Positions 27,820 to 36,708 of a stretch of 64,000 nucleotides of DNA are shown here, piece by piece. The stretch is from Clostridiales bacterium mt11 (GTDB taxonomy: Bacteria > Bacillota > Clostridia > Tissierellales > Tepidimicrobiaceae). The notes under the pieces were generated by a model. It saw only the letters and a program-made list of their open reading frames with translations, was not told the DNA's origin and made no database searches. The translations under genes and the position numbers were made by a program. The stretch covers positions 171,243 to 235,242 of the forward strand of contig LN874944.1 in NCBI GenBank assembly GCA_001282665.1, in the 5' to 3' direction. Position 1 is the first letter of the stretch; every line of letters begins with the position of its first letter.

Positions 27820-28365
27820 ATGTATAGGGGATATAATAAAATATTTTGGGGGATTTTCATAATAACATTCAATATAAAATTAGGAGTACTTAAGATATTA
27901 CCATCTTTTATAGGATTTGTGATTGTATCAAGGGGAATAGATTCCTTATATGAGGAATCTCATATAGAGACATTTAATAGAGCTAAAATCTTTGCAGCTA
28001 TTATAACGATTACAATTGCTACGGGAGAACTTATGGAATTTTTATCAATTGATTTAATAAAAACACTTCTGTTAAATGAAGTTTGGATAGTTTTTAATTC
28101 CATTATAGAAGTTCTCATGTTTTATAAATACTTTGAAGGTTCAATTGAATACTTCCATGTTAATGATAATGAGAGTTTAGCTGAAGAGAATATAAAAAAG
28201 TTAAGGCTTTATATTATAGTTTCAATTATGGGCATTATATTTTTAAATTTTGCACTTATATTCAATATAGAATCTGTAATTACTATATCAGCTATTATGA
28301 TAATTGTTTTGCGTATCTACTTGATGGTATCAACTTATAGGTTTAGAAATACATTTACTGAATAA
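27820..28365 (+). CDS. Small polytopic membrane protein, unknown
   Basis: About 181 residues with four or five membrane helices (near 7-35, 50-75, 85-100, 125-175) and no recognised family. ATG 27820 follows the previous stop by one base and has AAGGGGTG ten bases upstream, so it is the last gene of the first sigma module. A terminator follows. Function unknown. Confidence 0.6.
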   Translation: MYRGYNKIFWGIFIITFNIKLGVLKILPSFIGFVIVSRGIDSLYEESHIETFNRAKIFAAIITITIATGELMEFLSIDLIKTLLLNEVWIVFNSIIEVLMFYKYFEGSIEYFHVNDNESLAEENIKKLRLYIIVSIMGIIFLNFALIFNIESVITISAIMIIVLRIYLMVSTYRFRNTFTE

Positions 28366-28396
28366 TTTTAAACTTAGTATTTTATATAAATGAGAG

Positions 28397-28425
28397 AGCT
28401 AATGGGAAATACTTCTTAATTAGCT
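28397..28425 (+). terminator. Terminator
   Basis: AGCTAAT (28397-28403) pairs with ATTAGCT (28419-28425), followed by TTTTT. Confidence 0.7.
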
Positions 28426-28552
28426 TTTTTATTTTATACAGTTATCTTGGAAATTTTAAATTCTTGATAGATTTGGACTTTGTTTTACGAAGTATTAGGT
28501 GAAGACATTAATATCTACATGTAGAAATTCAGACAAAGAGAAGGTGGTGCCA

Positions 28553-29119
28553 TTGAAAATAACAGAAGAGAATTTTATCCATGAGATGAAGAAAGGGAAT
28601 GAGAAAGCCTTAGAATATGTTATAGACAACTATGCTTGGATTCTAAAAACGGTTTTAAAAAAGCATCTATTCTATATCATGGATTACTATGATGAATGTA
28701 TGAATGATTGCTTACTTGCTATTTGGGAGAATATTAACTACTATAATCCTAAAAAATCTAGCTTTAAAAACTGGGTAGGGGGAATTGCAAAATATAAATC
28801 TATTGATTATACGAGGAAATATTTAAAGGGTTTAGAAGATGAAAATATAGAAGACGTAAGTATACCCGTAGAAGATAGTTCTATAAAGGAAGTTTTAGAA
28901 GATGAAATCAGCAAAGAGACTGAAAAGATGCTTAGCAGTTTATCGAAAGAAGATAGGGAAATCTTCAAAAAACTTTATTTTGAAGATAAGGACATGGATG
29001 AGATATCTATAGATACAGGACTTAGCAAATCCATTCTCTATAATAGGATTTCAAGAGGTAAAAAGAAGATGCGAGATGAAATAAAGATTAAAGGAGGTTA
29101 TAAAAATGAAGGAATCTAA
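28553..29119 (+). CDS. Second sigma-70/ECF-like sigma factor
   Basis: About 188 residues with region 2 (AWILKTVLKKHLFYIMDYYDE, shown in part; then NDCLLAIWENI) and region 4 (LSKEDREIFKKLYFEDKDMDE, in part; then SKSILYNRISRGKKKM). The TTG at 28553 has AAGGTGG just upstream and yields the usual opening MKITEENF; a GTG at 28499 lacks a ribosome site. It overlaps the following DUF4179 gene by 14 bases. It is more divergent from the first module's sigma than a recent copy would be. Confidence 0.88.
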   Translation: MKITEENFIHEMKKGNEKALEYVIDNYAWILKTVLKKHLFYIMDYYDECMNDCLLAIWENINYYNPKKSSFKNWVGGIAKYKSIDYTRKYLKGLEDENIEDVSIPVEDSSIKEVLEDEISKETEKMLSSLSKEDREIFKKLYFEDKDMDEISIDTGLSKSILYNRISRGKKKMRDEIKIKGGYKNEGI

Positions 29120-30164
29120 TAACATCTATGAACTATTAAATGAAATGGATTTTAATATTGAAGATTATGAAAAAGAGGAGTTGAATGATATAGAAAAGCA
29201 AAATTTGAAAAAAGCCTTTAGAAACAGTGCAAAGAAGAAGTTTAATCTTAAAAAGTTTGGTTCTATTGCAGCTGTATTGGTATTGTCTATAGGAGTTTTA
29301 AGTCAAACGGATTTTGGGAAAAATGTTTATGCTGCTGCGGAGTCCAAAGTTTCAGAAATATCTTATTCTATAGGAAAAGCTTTGGGTATTGAAAGAAATA
29401 TTGAACCCTATGCTAATGTGGTAGGTAAGGTGAAGGAGGATAATGGTATAGAGGTTAAGTTAGAACAAGTAATTATAGATAAGGATACATTAACCTTTAA
29501 TGCTGTTTTTAATACTACAAAGCCTGTAGAGGGAGCATCTTTTGAAAATATAGATTTCTTTATAAATGGTAAGAGGGTAAACTATTCCTTAGGGAGCGGA
29601 AGTTCTGGTCCTTTAGATGATACAAATACCTTGTTTTATTCCTTGTGTCATTATACATTTAAAGGAATTGAACAAATGGAAGATATAGAAATAAAATTAG
29701 TATTAAAAGATCTGCATTATTATATAGGAGAATCTAAAGACATTGAAGAGACTGAAAAAGGTAAATGGGAATTTGAATTTACTGCCAATGGTAAGGAATT
29801 GGCTTTGGAGACTAAATCATCTTCCATTGATTACACTTTTAATATAGACAATCAAAGGTATAAACTTAATGAGCTAGAATACAATCCTGTCAGACAGACT
29901 ATTAAAGGAAAACGTGAAATCGTTGGAGAATATAAAGATAGCCATCGTATTGAACTAAGAGGACATGATAATTTGGGCAATGAGATAATATTTTTTATAA
30001 AGTCAGCAACTCAAGATGAAGTCATATTTTCATACGAAAGAAATTATGGTTTTTTAGGGGACTGGTCTGATGAAATTACATTCATCACTTTAGCCCCAGT
30101 TACTTGGGACTCTGTAGATTATAAACAAATTGGAGAAGAGTTTACAATATACATAGATAAATAA
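29106..30164 (+). CDS. DUF4179-domain anti-sigma protein
   Basis: A 352-residue protein: cytoplasmic N-terminus 1-50, membrane helix about 54-70 (GSIAAVLVLSIGVLS), then an external domain with DFGKNVYAAAES and the DUF4179 region (about 85-190) followed by a second beta-rich domain. Family role: membrane anti-sigma partner of the sigma factor encoded by the overlapping gene. The GGAGG site lies inside that gene. Confidence 0.85.
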   Translation: MKESNNIYELLNEMDFNIEDYEKEELNDIEKQNLKKAFRNSAKKKFNLKKFGSIAAVLVLSIGVLSQTDFGKNVYAAAESKVSEISYSIGKALGIERNIEPYANVVGKVKEDNGIEVKLEQVIIDKDTLTFNAVFNTTKPVEGASFENIDFFINGKRVNYSLGSGSSGPLDDTNTLFYSLCHYTFKGIEQMEDIEIKLVLKDLHYYIGESKDIEETEKGKWEFEFTANGKELALETKSSSIDYTFNIDNQRYKLNELEYNPVRQTIKGKREIVGEYKDSHRIELRGHDNLGNEIIFFIKSATQDEVIFSYERNYGFLGDWSDEITFITLAPVTWDSVDYKQIGEEFTIYIDK

Positions 30165-30181
30165 AATAGTATAGATTTATG

Positions 30182-30219
30182 AAATCAATGAACTAAGGGG
30201 ATACCTTGTTCATTGATTT
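30182..30219. terminator. Bidirectional terminator
   Basis: AAATCAATGAAC (30182-30193) pairs with GTTCATTGATTT (30208-30219); T-rich on the right, serving the sigma module and the convergent gene. Confidence 0.8.
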
Positions 30220-31230
30220 TTATTTTCCTTGTATGTCCCTAATGTTTTTAAGTAATATGGATATGGTTCCATCTGGGTTGTTTAAAAATTCTATCTTATT
30301 TCCATTGGTTAAATAGGATGTAGGTACTTTTATCTCTATTCCATCATCGGTTACCAATTTTTGAGTTCTAGGGATTTTTTTATCTAGGTTTTCGTCCACT
30401 TCTATGACTTTTTCCGTCAATCCTCTTCTTTCTATTTCTTCTTCATATATATTTTGAAGTTCTAAATTGTTTTGAAATGCTTTGGTTTTGACATGTTCTA
30501 TATCTATAGAACCGCTGTCCTCTACACTTTCCACTAGGGCATTTTTTACCTCTGCCATCTTTTTTATATCATTCTCATAATAATCCTTTACTATCTTTTT
30601 GGATACTTTATTTACGATATCTATCTTTTCTTTATCGGATAGGATATTATCGGATTTTAATAGATATTTGGATATATAAAATTCTTTCTCTCCATCTATT
30701 TCATATTTTTGTTCTTTTAACAATATGGAGTAATCCCTTAAGTTGATGATTATACATTCATCTATCTTTTGATTTTCATTAGGTAGAGCTGTCTTTTGTT
30801 TTACAACGGTATTAATCCTATTATCATTTGATTCGTCTACATAATGAATATAGGAGGATTTATAATTCAATATAAAAAACCCTAAGTACCTTTCTCCATC
30901 TCTGTGAAATAAAGAGCAGATTAAATCACATGGAGGTATTGTAGCATTTTCAGCCATGATTTTATATATTAAGTGAGAAAATTCTTTTGTCTTCTCCACA
31001 AAGCTATAGCTATTTTCTGAAATAGCCATACACAAGTTTTTTACTGCATTTACTTCATCACTAAAGTAAGCTTTTTTAACATTGACATCGTTAAAAATCT
31101 TTTCTATGTGAGTTGTCATAAATTCCATTATATCTCCACTATAGGGATGCTCTCTTTCTGATAATATAGGCATACCTATAGAATTATCTAAAATATGGAG
31201 TATCATCTTTTCTATATTTATTCCATTCAT
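30220..31230 (-). CDS. Nucleoid-associated protein (NdpA/YejK family)
   Basis: A 336-residue soluble protein matching the 37-kDa nucleoid-associated family (NdpA, PF04245) in length and in features such as the opening ILHILDN, central YLGFFILNYKSSYIHYV and CIIINLRDY. Members bind chromosomal DNA; some occur on mobile elements and phages. Good GGAGAG site, single gene. Direct role here unknown. Confidence 0.8.
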   Translation of the reverse strand: MNGINIEKMILHILDNSIGMPILSEREHPYSGDIMEFMTTHIEKIFNDVNVKKAYFSDEVNAVKNLCMAISENSYSFVEKTKEFSHLIYKIMAENATIPPCDLICSLFHRDGERYLGFFILNYKSSYIHYVDESNDNRINTVVKQKTALPNENQKIDECIIINLRDYSILLKEQKYEIDGEKEFYISKYLLKSDNILSDKEKIDIVNKVSKKIVKDYYENDIKKMAEVKNALVESVEDSGSIDIEHVKTKAFQNNLELQNIYEEEIERRGLTEKVIEVDENLDKKIPRTQKLVTDDGIEIKVPTSYLTNGNKIEFLNNPDGTISILLKNIRDIQGK

Positions 31231-31328
31231 TTAAATTTCTCTCCTTTTGCAGATTTATATATTAATTATAACTGGTGTAGTGGAAGAAAGTAAACAACAA
31301 ATAATAACAGATTATTCATGCAATTTCC

Positions 31329-31357
31329 TTGACCAGTATATTTTATATTGTTATACT
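31329..31357 (+). promoter_or_regulatory. Promoter of the second ABC-F gene
   Basis: TTGACC (31329-31334), 17-base spacer, TATACT (31352-31357), followed after about 20 bases by a leader ribosome site. Confidence 0.65.
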
Positions 31358-31390
31358 ATAATTACCATAATAAAAGAGGGGAATATCTTA

Positions 31391-31405
31391 ATGATAATTT
31401 ACTAA
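31391..31405 (+). CDS. Four-codon leader peptide of second ABC-F gene
   Basis: MIIY with stop, nine bases after AGAGGGG. It lies between a good promoter and a terminator that precedes the ABC-F gene, the place and size of a ribosome-stalling leader. Shorter than most known leaders; translation is inferred. Confidence 0.45.
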   Translation: MIIY

Positions 31406-31497
31406 TCTGTATTAGCTAGACAGCTAAATAGGCGAATAGAAGTGATTAAGAAGTAATCACTGTTTTTTATTATGTTTTTGCCCTATGGATTAGTAAT
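31399..31497 (+). promoter_or_regulatory. Attenuator-like leader RNA of the second ABC-F gene
   Basis: A terminator stem AGTGATTA (31441-31448)/TAATCACT (31454-31461) with GTTTTTT stands 130 bases before the ABC-F start. The end of the leader ORF, TTACTAATC (31399-31407), is complementary to GATTAGTAA (31488-31496), and TTAGCT/AGCTAA can fold between them. A ribosome on the leader would alter these pairings. Which fold is on or off was not computed. Confidence 0.55.
31441..31467 (+). terminator. Intrinsic terminator within the ABC-F leader
   Basis: 8-bp perfect stem with AGAAG loop and six T after a G; read-through is needed to express the gene at 31593. Confidence 0.65.
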
Positions 31498-31592
31498 ATT
31501 ATATTTTGATACAAACTGTCGCTGTTTTTAGCAGGAGTTTTAATATATTTTGTTATGAAATCCATCCGGCAAATTTAAGGAGGGATTTTTTG

Positions 31593-33242
31593 TTGTTATT
31601 AAAAGGTATAGATATTAGTAAAAGTTATGGGGATAGATTGTTGATACATTTTCCACAGCTTATGATATATGAAGGGGAACACATTGGTCTAACGGGATTA
31701 AATGGTTCGGGTAAGACTACATTATTGAAAATTTTAATGGGTGAAATAGAGCCAGATGAAGGCTTCATTGAAAGAAAATGTACAATTAGCTATTTTTCTC
31801 AGTTGGAAACTAAAGAGAGAAGATATAATGGCAATGGGGAACTTTTAAGCCAGTGGAAGGTATCAGAAAAGTTTAATCAAGATAATTTAAGTGGAGGAGA
31901 AGAGACGAGGGTACGCTTGGCACAAACCCTTAGCCAAAATGCTCATATCCTATTTTTAGATGAGCCTACGAGTAATTTAGATATAGATGGTATACAATTA
32001 TTAAAAGAACAGCTGAAGGAAGTGTCTACTTTCGTTTTAATAAGCCATGATAGAAATTTGCTAGATGCTCTATGTAATCGTATAATTGAAATAAGAGATA
32101 AGAAATTGTATTTCTATATGGGCAACTACTCTGAATACCAAAGTATAAAAGATGAAAACATAAGAAGACAATGGAGAGAATATGAAAACTATATAGATGA
32201 AAAGAACAGGCTAGAGGACATCTATAGAGCTAAAAAGCAAGATGCAGTAAAGCTTGGGAAAAAAACTATATATAAAAATCCTAGTGATGCAAAGGTAAAG
32301 AATCTCCTTTCTAAAAGAAAGATAGATACAAAACAGAAAAATGCAGAACGTTTAGCTAAAAGCGTTCTCTCTAGAATTGAACATTTAGACAAAAAAGAGA
32401 AACCTATAAAGGAAGCTATAATTAGACCAGATTTCCAACTTACAAATCCACCTAAAAATAAGATCGTCATAAGGGGATATGGAATGGACTTTTCCTATGG
32501 AAGACATGAAATATTTAAGGAAGCTGAATTTGCCATTCCAAATGGGGCAAAGGTTGGAATAGTAGGTAAAAATGGTTCAGGTAAGACTACTCTATTGGAC
32601 TTAATAGTAAATGAACAGGCGGGAATACGTAATGTACCTAAGGCAAAGATTGGCTATTTTCATCAAAACTTTGAAAATATAGATTTTAACAAAACGGTAT
32701 TTGAAAATATAATGTCTAATTCAGTACAAAATGAAACCATATCAAGAAATATACTGTCAAGGATGTTATTTTCTACTGAAGATTTAAAAAAGACAGCTGC
32801 TGTTCTAAGCGGTGGGGAAAGGATAAAGTTAGCATTAGCTAAATTATTTGTTTCAGATTGTAATATATTATTATTAGATGAGCCTACAAATTATTTAGAT
32901 ATACCATCCATAGAAAGTCTTCAAAATATGTTAAAATTATTTGAAGGGACTATATTATTTGTTTCACATGATAGAACACTTATCGACATGGTAGCTACGG
33001 ATTTATTGATGATTGAGGAAGGTAAAATCAAATTGTTCCACGGTAATTTATCTAGTTTTATTCAACATAAAAAAAGTAAAAGAGAAAATAAGCCTAATCA
33101 AATGGAGATTTTATCCTGTGAAATGAAATTAGCTCAGATTGCTAATAGAATGGTGAAATTCCCTGATGAAAAACAAGAATTGGAAATAGAATATAAAAAG
33201 GCATTGGAAAGATTAGAAAAAATTAAGCTGAAAGGATGTTAA
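31593..33242 (+). CDS. ABC-F ribosome protection protein, Msr/Vga-like
   Basis: About 549 residues, two ATPase domains and no membrane helices. Domain 1: GLNGSGKTT, LSGGEETR, ILFLDEPTSNLD. A long basic linker (about 195-300) follows. Domain 2: GKNGSGKTT, LSGGERIK, ILLLDEPTNYLD, then a C-terminal helical tail (about 510-549). Layout resembles antibiotic-resistance ABC-F groups such as Msr, Vga or VmlR. TTG 31593 fits AGGAGG nine bases upstream; a longer frame from 31506 has no such site. Leader ORF plus terminator upstream suggest drug induction. topB starts one base after its stop. Confidence 0.85.
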   Translation: MLLKGIDISKSYGDRLLIHFPQLMIYEGEHIGLTGLNGSGKTTLLKILMGEIEPDEGFIERKCTISYFSQLETKERRYNGNGELLSQWKVSEKFNQDNLSGGEETRVRLAQTLSQNAHILFLDEPTSNLDIDGIQLLKEQLKEVSTFVLISHDRNLLDALCNRIIEIRDKKLYFYMGNYSEYQSIKDENIRRQWREYENYIDEKNRLEDIYRAKKQDAVKLGKKTIYKNPSDAKVKNLLSKRKIDTKQKNAERLAKSVLSRIEHLDKKEKPIKEAIIRPDFQLTNPPKNKIVIRGYGMDFSYGRHEIFKEAEFAIPNGAKVGIVGKNGSGKTTLLDLIVNEQAGIRNVPKAKIGYFHQNFENIDFNKTVFENIMSNSVQNETISRNILSRMLFSTEDLKKTAAVLSGGERIKLALAKLFVSDCNILLLDEPTNYLDIPSIESLQNMLKLFEGTILFVSHDRTLIDMVATDLLMIEEGKIKLFHGNLSSFIQHKKSKRENKPNQMEILSCEMKLAQIANRMVKFPDEKQELEIEYKKALERLEKIKLKGC

Positions 33243-33243
33243 A

Positions 33244-35424
33244 ATGAGTAAAATTTTAGTATTAGCTGAAAAACCCTCTGTGGCTAGGGATATAGCAAGG
33301 GTTTTAAAATGCAATAAAAAAGCAAATGGATACTTAGAAGGAGATAAATATATTGTAACTTGGGCATTAGGGCATTTGGTAACCATAGCTGATCCTGAGG
33401 ATTATGATAAAAAATATAAGGAATGGAGAATGGAAGACTTACCGATGCTGCCTTCCTATTTGAAGCTTATGGTAATTAAACAGAGCAGCAAACAGTTTTA
33501 TACCGTTAAGAAACAGATGGAACGAAAGGATGTATCTGAAATCATAATTGCTACAGATGCAGGTAGAGAAGGTGAGCTTGTTGCAAGGTGGATTATAGAA
33601 AAGGCAGGTATAAAAAAGCCTATAAAAAGACTTTGGATTTCTTCTGTTACGGATAAATCCATAAGGGATGGCTTCAATAATTTAAAAGATGGTAGAGCTT
33701 ACGAGAACCTATATGAATCGGCAGTGGCTAGAGCAGAGGCGGATTGGGTAGTGGGCATCAATGCTACTCGTGCTTTGACGGTTAAATATAATGCTCAACT
33801 TTCGTGTGGTAGAGTTCAAACTCCAACCCTTGCCATGATTCTTCATAGAGAAGAAGAGATTAAAAACTTTAAAGAAAAGGAGTACTATGGGATAGTAGCT
33901 ACCTTTAATAATTGTAAATTAACATGGCAAGATAAGGATAATAATGATACAAAGACCTTCCATAAGGATAAAATTGATAAAATAATTGCTTCTATAAAAG
34001 GAAAAGATGGGAAGGTCATAGACATAGATAAAGTTAATAAAAAAAGTTTTTCTCCAAATCTATATGATTTAACGGAACTTCAAAGGGATGCAAATAGAAT
34101 ATTCGGCTATTCTGCAAAAGAAACCCTTTCTATTATGCAGAGATTGTATGAAAGACATAAGATATTAACTTATCCTAGAACCGACTCTAGGTATATAACC
34201 AATGATATAGTTGATACTCTAGGGGATAGGGTTAAGGCTTGTAATATAGGTCCTTATAGTAAGATGGCTTCTGAAATATTAAGAAAGCCTATAAAAGGGA
34301 ATAAGTCTTTTGTAGATAATAGCAAGGTGTCAGATCACCATGCCATTATTCCAACAGAAGAAAGGGTAATTTTAAGTGAATTAAATGATAATGAAAGAAA
34401 GATTTACGATTTAGTGGTGAAACGGTTTTTGGCAGTATTGTGCCCTCCATTTGAATATGAGCAAACCACTGTAAAGGTAAAGATAGGTGATGAAAACTTT
34501 GTTGCCAAGGGTAAGAGGACGATAAAATTAGGCTGGAAGGAAGTCTATGCCAAGGATTATGAAGACGATGAAGAAGTTTTTGAGCAGAAATTGCCAGTAA
34601 TAAATAAAGGAGATACTTTAAAGATTTCTTCTGTAGATAAAACTATAGGGAAGACTAAACCGCCAGCACCTTTCAATGAGGGAACCCTATTATCGGCTAT
34701 GGAAAACCCAACGAAATATATGGCAGGGGAGAGCAAGACTCTAATTAAAATAATTGGTGAAACAGGTGGTATAGGTACTGTAGCTACAAGAGCAGATATT
34801 ATCGATAAACTGTTTAATACCTTTTTAATAGAAAAGAGAGGTAAGGATATATTCATCACCTCCAAAGGTAAACAACTTTTAGACCTAGTACCAGAAGATT
34901 TAAAATCACCAGCTTTAACTGCTGAATGGGAACAAAAATTAGGGAATATTGCTAAGGGAAAATTAAATAGAAAGAATTTTATAAATGAAATGAAGGAATA
35001 TTCAAAGGCTATCGTTAAGGAGATAAAGAATAGCGATGAAGTATTTAGACATGATAATTTGACAAGGGTCAAATGTCCTGAATGTGGTAAATATATGCTT
35101 GAAGTAAAAGGCAAGAGGGGTAAGATGTATATATGTCAGGATAGGGAATGCGGCTATAGGAAAAATATTTCAAAGACAACTAATGCCCGATGCCCTAAAT
35201 GTCATAAAAGGTTAGAGTTAAGAGGTGAAGGAGAAGGTCAAATATTTATTTGTAGCTGTGGATATAGGGAGAAACTATCCTCATTTAATGAGAGAAAGGC
35301 AAAAGAGAATAGTGGAGTTTCTAAAAAATATGTATCAAAATATTTAAAGGAACAGAATAAGGCGAAAGATGAACCCATAAATACTGAGTTAGCGGATGCA
35401 CTTTCTAAACTTAAGTTGAAATAA
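33244..35424 (+). CDS. topB: DNA topoisomerase III
   Basis: A 726-residue type IA topoisomerase. Toprim domain with VLAEKPSVA and the acidic ATDAGREGEL; catalytic Tyr in LTYPRTDSRYI; C-terminal zinc ribbons with paired Cys (CPECGKYM/CQDRECGYR and CPKCHKRL/CSCGYR). It unlinks DNA strands during replication and recombination, often with RecQ, which is encoded 7 kb away. It begins one base after the ABC-F gene, so leader control may extend to it. Confidence 0.96.
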   Translation: MSKILVLAEKPSVARDIARVLKCNKKANGYLEGDKYIVTWALGHLVTIADPEDYDKKYKEWRMEDLPMLPSYLKLMVIKQSSKQFYTVKKQMERKDVSEIIIATDAGREGELVARWIIEKAGIKKPIKRLWISSVTDKSIRDGFNNLKDGRAYENLYESAVARAEADWVVGINATRALTVKYNAQLSCGRVQTPTLAMILHREEEIKNFKEKEYYGIVATFNNCKLTWQDKDNNDTKTFHKDKIDKIIASIKGKDGKVIDIDKVNKKSFSPNLYDLTELQRDANRIFGYSAKETLSIMQRLYERHKILTYPRTDSRYITNDIVDTLGDRVKACNIGPYSKMASEILRKPIKGNKSFVDNSKVSDHHAIIPTEERVILSELNDNERKIYDLVVKRFLAVLCPPFEYEQTTVKVKIGDENFVAKGKRTIKLGWKEVYAKDYEDDEEVFEQKLPVINKGDTLKISSVDKTIGKTKPPAPFNEGTLLSAMENPTKYMAGESKTLIKIIGETGGIGTVATRADIIDKLFNTFLIEKRGKDIFITSKGKQLLDLVPEDLKSPALTAEWEQKLGNIAKGKLNRKNFINEMKEYSKAIVKEIKNSDEVFRHDNLTRVKCPECGKYMLEVKGKRGKMYICQDRECGYRKNISKTTNARCPKCHKRLELRGEGEGQIFICSCGYREKLSSFNERKAKENSGVSKKYVSKYLKEQNKAKDEPINTELADALSKLKLK

Positions 35425-35427
35425 TAT

Positions 35428-35456
35428 AAGGTCATGGCGGCAATAGCCATGACCTT
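35428..35456. terminator. Bidirectional terminator
   Basis: AAGGTCATGGC (35428-35438) pairs with GCCATGACCTT (35446-35456) between convergent genes. Confidence 0.75.
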
Positions 35457-35461
35457 AGTCT

Positions 35462-36694
35462 TTATATCTTAGATACTTTCATGTTCATTACTAAATATCT
35501 ATTGTTGGAAAGTGGGTTTACGGTATCCTTGCTTACTCCAACGAAGGAGTCTCCAAACATTTCAAATACATTTGAAGATATATTTAGTTCAGGTAATCGT
35601 CCTATAAACTTTTCACCATCGAATAGATATGCCAATTGAACAGGGGCACCAAAGTTTCCTTCTGGTGTAAAATCTCCACCTGAAGTAACAATTACAAAAA
35701 CACCCATTTGGCCTCCTAGTAATTCTTTTATGGTTTTTTCTGATTCTTTAACTTTCAACCTTGGAGTTCCTAGAGAAGGCATACTATCATATTCTCCACC
35801 TGCACATCCAGTTAAAGGTAGATTGTATTTGTGGGCGGTTTTCTTATCCGTATATGGAGATTTAATCACTCCATTTTCAATAAGAGCATATCTATAATTT
35901 TCATTTATAACTCCTTCTTTATCGAAGAAAGGTACTATAAGATCATTAGGATTATTGGTCTGATATAGAGTGAAGTTTTCGTTAAATATTTTTTTACCCA
36001 TTTTATCGCTTAATAAAGAGCTTTCAGTACCAAAATTATTTCCATTTAAAGCTTGAATGAGTTTGATAAAAGGTAGAGATTCATCTGAAGCAAAGATTAC
36101 TGGTAATTTTCCTTCCTTTGGAAGTTCTACTTTATTTTTATAGGCATTGCATGTTTTATTTATGTCTTCAATTACAAGATCTCGATTATAGTGCCTCCCT
36201 TCAAATGTTATAAATCCGTCCATTATATTGATAGATGTTTTTTCTTTGAATATTAATCCTAAGATAATGCATCTGTCCCTATAACGCAGGTCAAGACCAT
36301 TGTCATTTTGAAGATTAAATTCAGCATCTATAAGATATAATTTGTTTGAAAAGTAAAATTCAGGCTGTTCCTTTCTAATTATGCTCAATAGTTCATCAAA
36401 TTCATCTACTAATTTATCTTTATTAATTATTTCCGATGTAAAATCTTCCTCTTTTTTAAAATTTCCTTCAGGTTTATATTCATAAGGTATTTTATTATTT
36501 AATCCATCTATTGCTCTTTTTTCTAGTTCAGCTTCATCGTATTTTCCTAGGGTACCAACATAGCCGATGTATCCATCTTTATATATTCTTAAGCCTGTTT
36601 TTTCAATATCTTTTTGTCTAATGGAATCTATTTTAGTTTGAGTTACATTAATGGTTGTTTCTTTAATCCTTTCAATATATTTTTCCTTTATCAT
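35462..36694 (-). CDS. pmbA: TldE/PmbA-like subunit of the TldD/E peptidase
   Basis: A 410-residue member of the TldD/PmbA family without the HExxxH zinc motif, as expected for the TldE/PmbA subunit. Family features include LIENGVIKSPYTDKKTA and a C-terminal GGDFTPEGNFG stretch. It forms a dimer with the TldD subunit encoded 14 bases upstream. TldD/E digests unfolded peptides and in some bacteria matures RiPPs such as microcin B17. Confidence 0.9.
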   Translation of the reverse strand: MIKEKYIERIKETTINVTQTKIDSIRQKDIEKTGLRIYKDGYIGYVGTLGKYDEAELEKRAIDGLNNKIPYEYKPEGNFKKEEDFTSEIINKDKLVDEFDELLSIIRKEQPEFYFSNKLYLIDAEFNLQNDNGLDLRYRDRCIILGLIFKEKTSINIMDGFITFEGRHYNRDLVIEDINKTCNAYKNKVELPKEGKLPVIFASDESLPFIKLIQALNGNNFGTESSLLSDKMGKKIFNENFTLYQTNNPNDLIVPFFDKEGVINENYRYALIENGVIKSPYTDKKTAHKYNLPLTGCAGGEYDSMPSLGTPRLKVKESEKTIKELLGGQMGVFVIVTSGGDFTPEGNFGAPVQLAYLFDGEKFIGRLPELNISSNVFEMFGDSFVGVSKDTVNPLSNNRYLVMNMKVSKI

Positions 36695-36708
36695 ATATAT
36701 CCCCCTCT

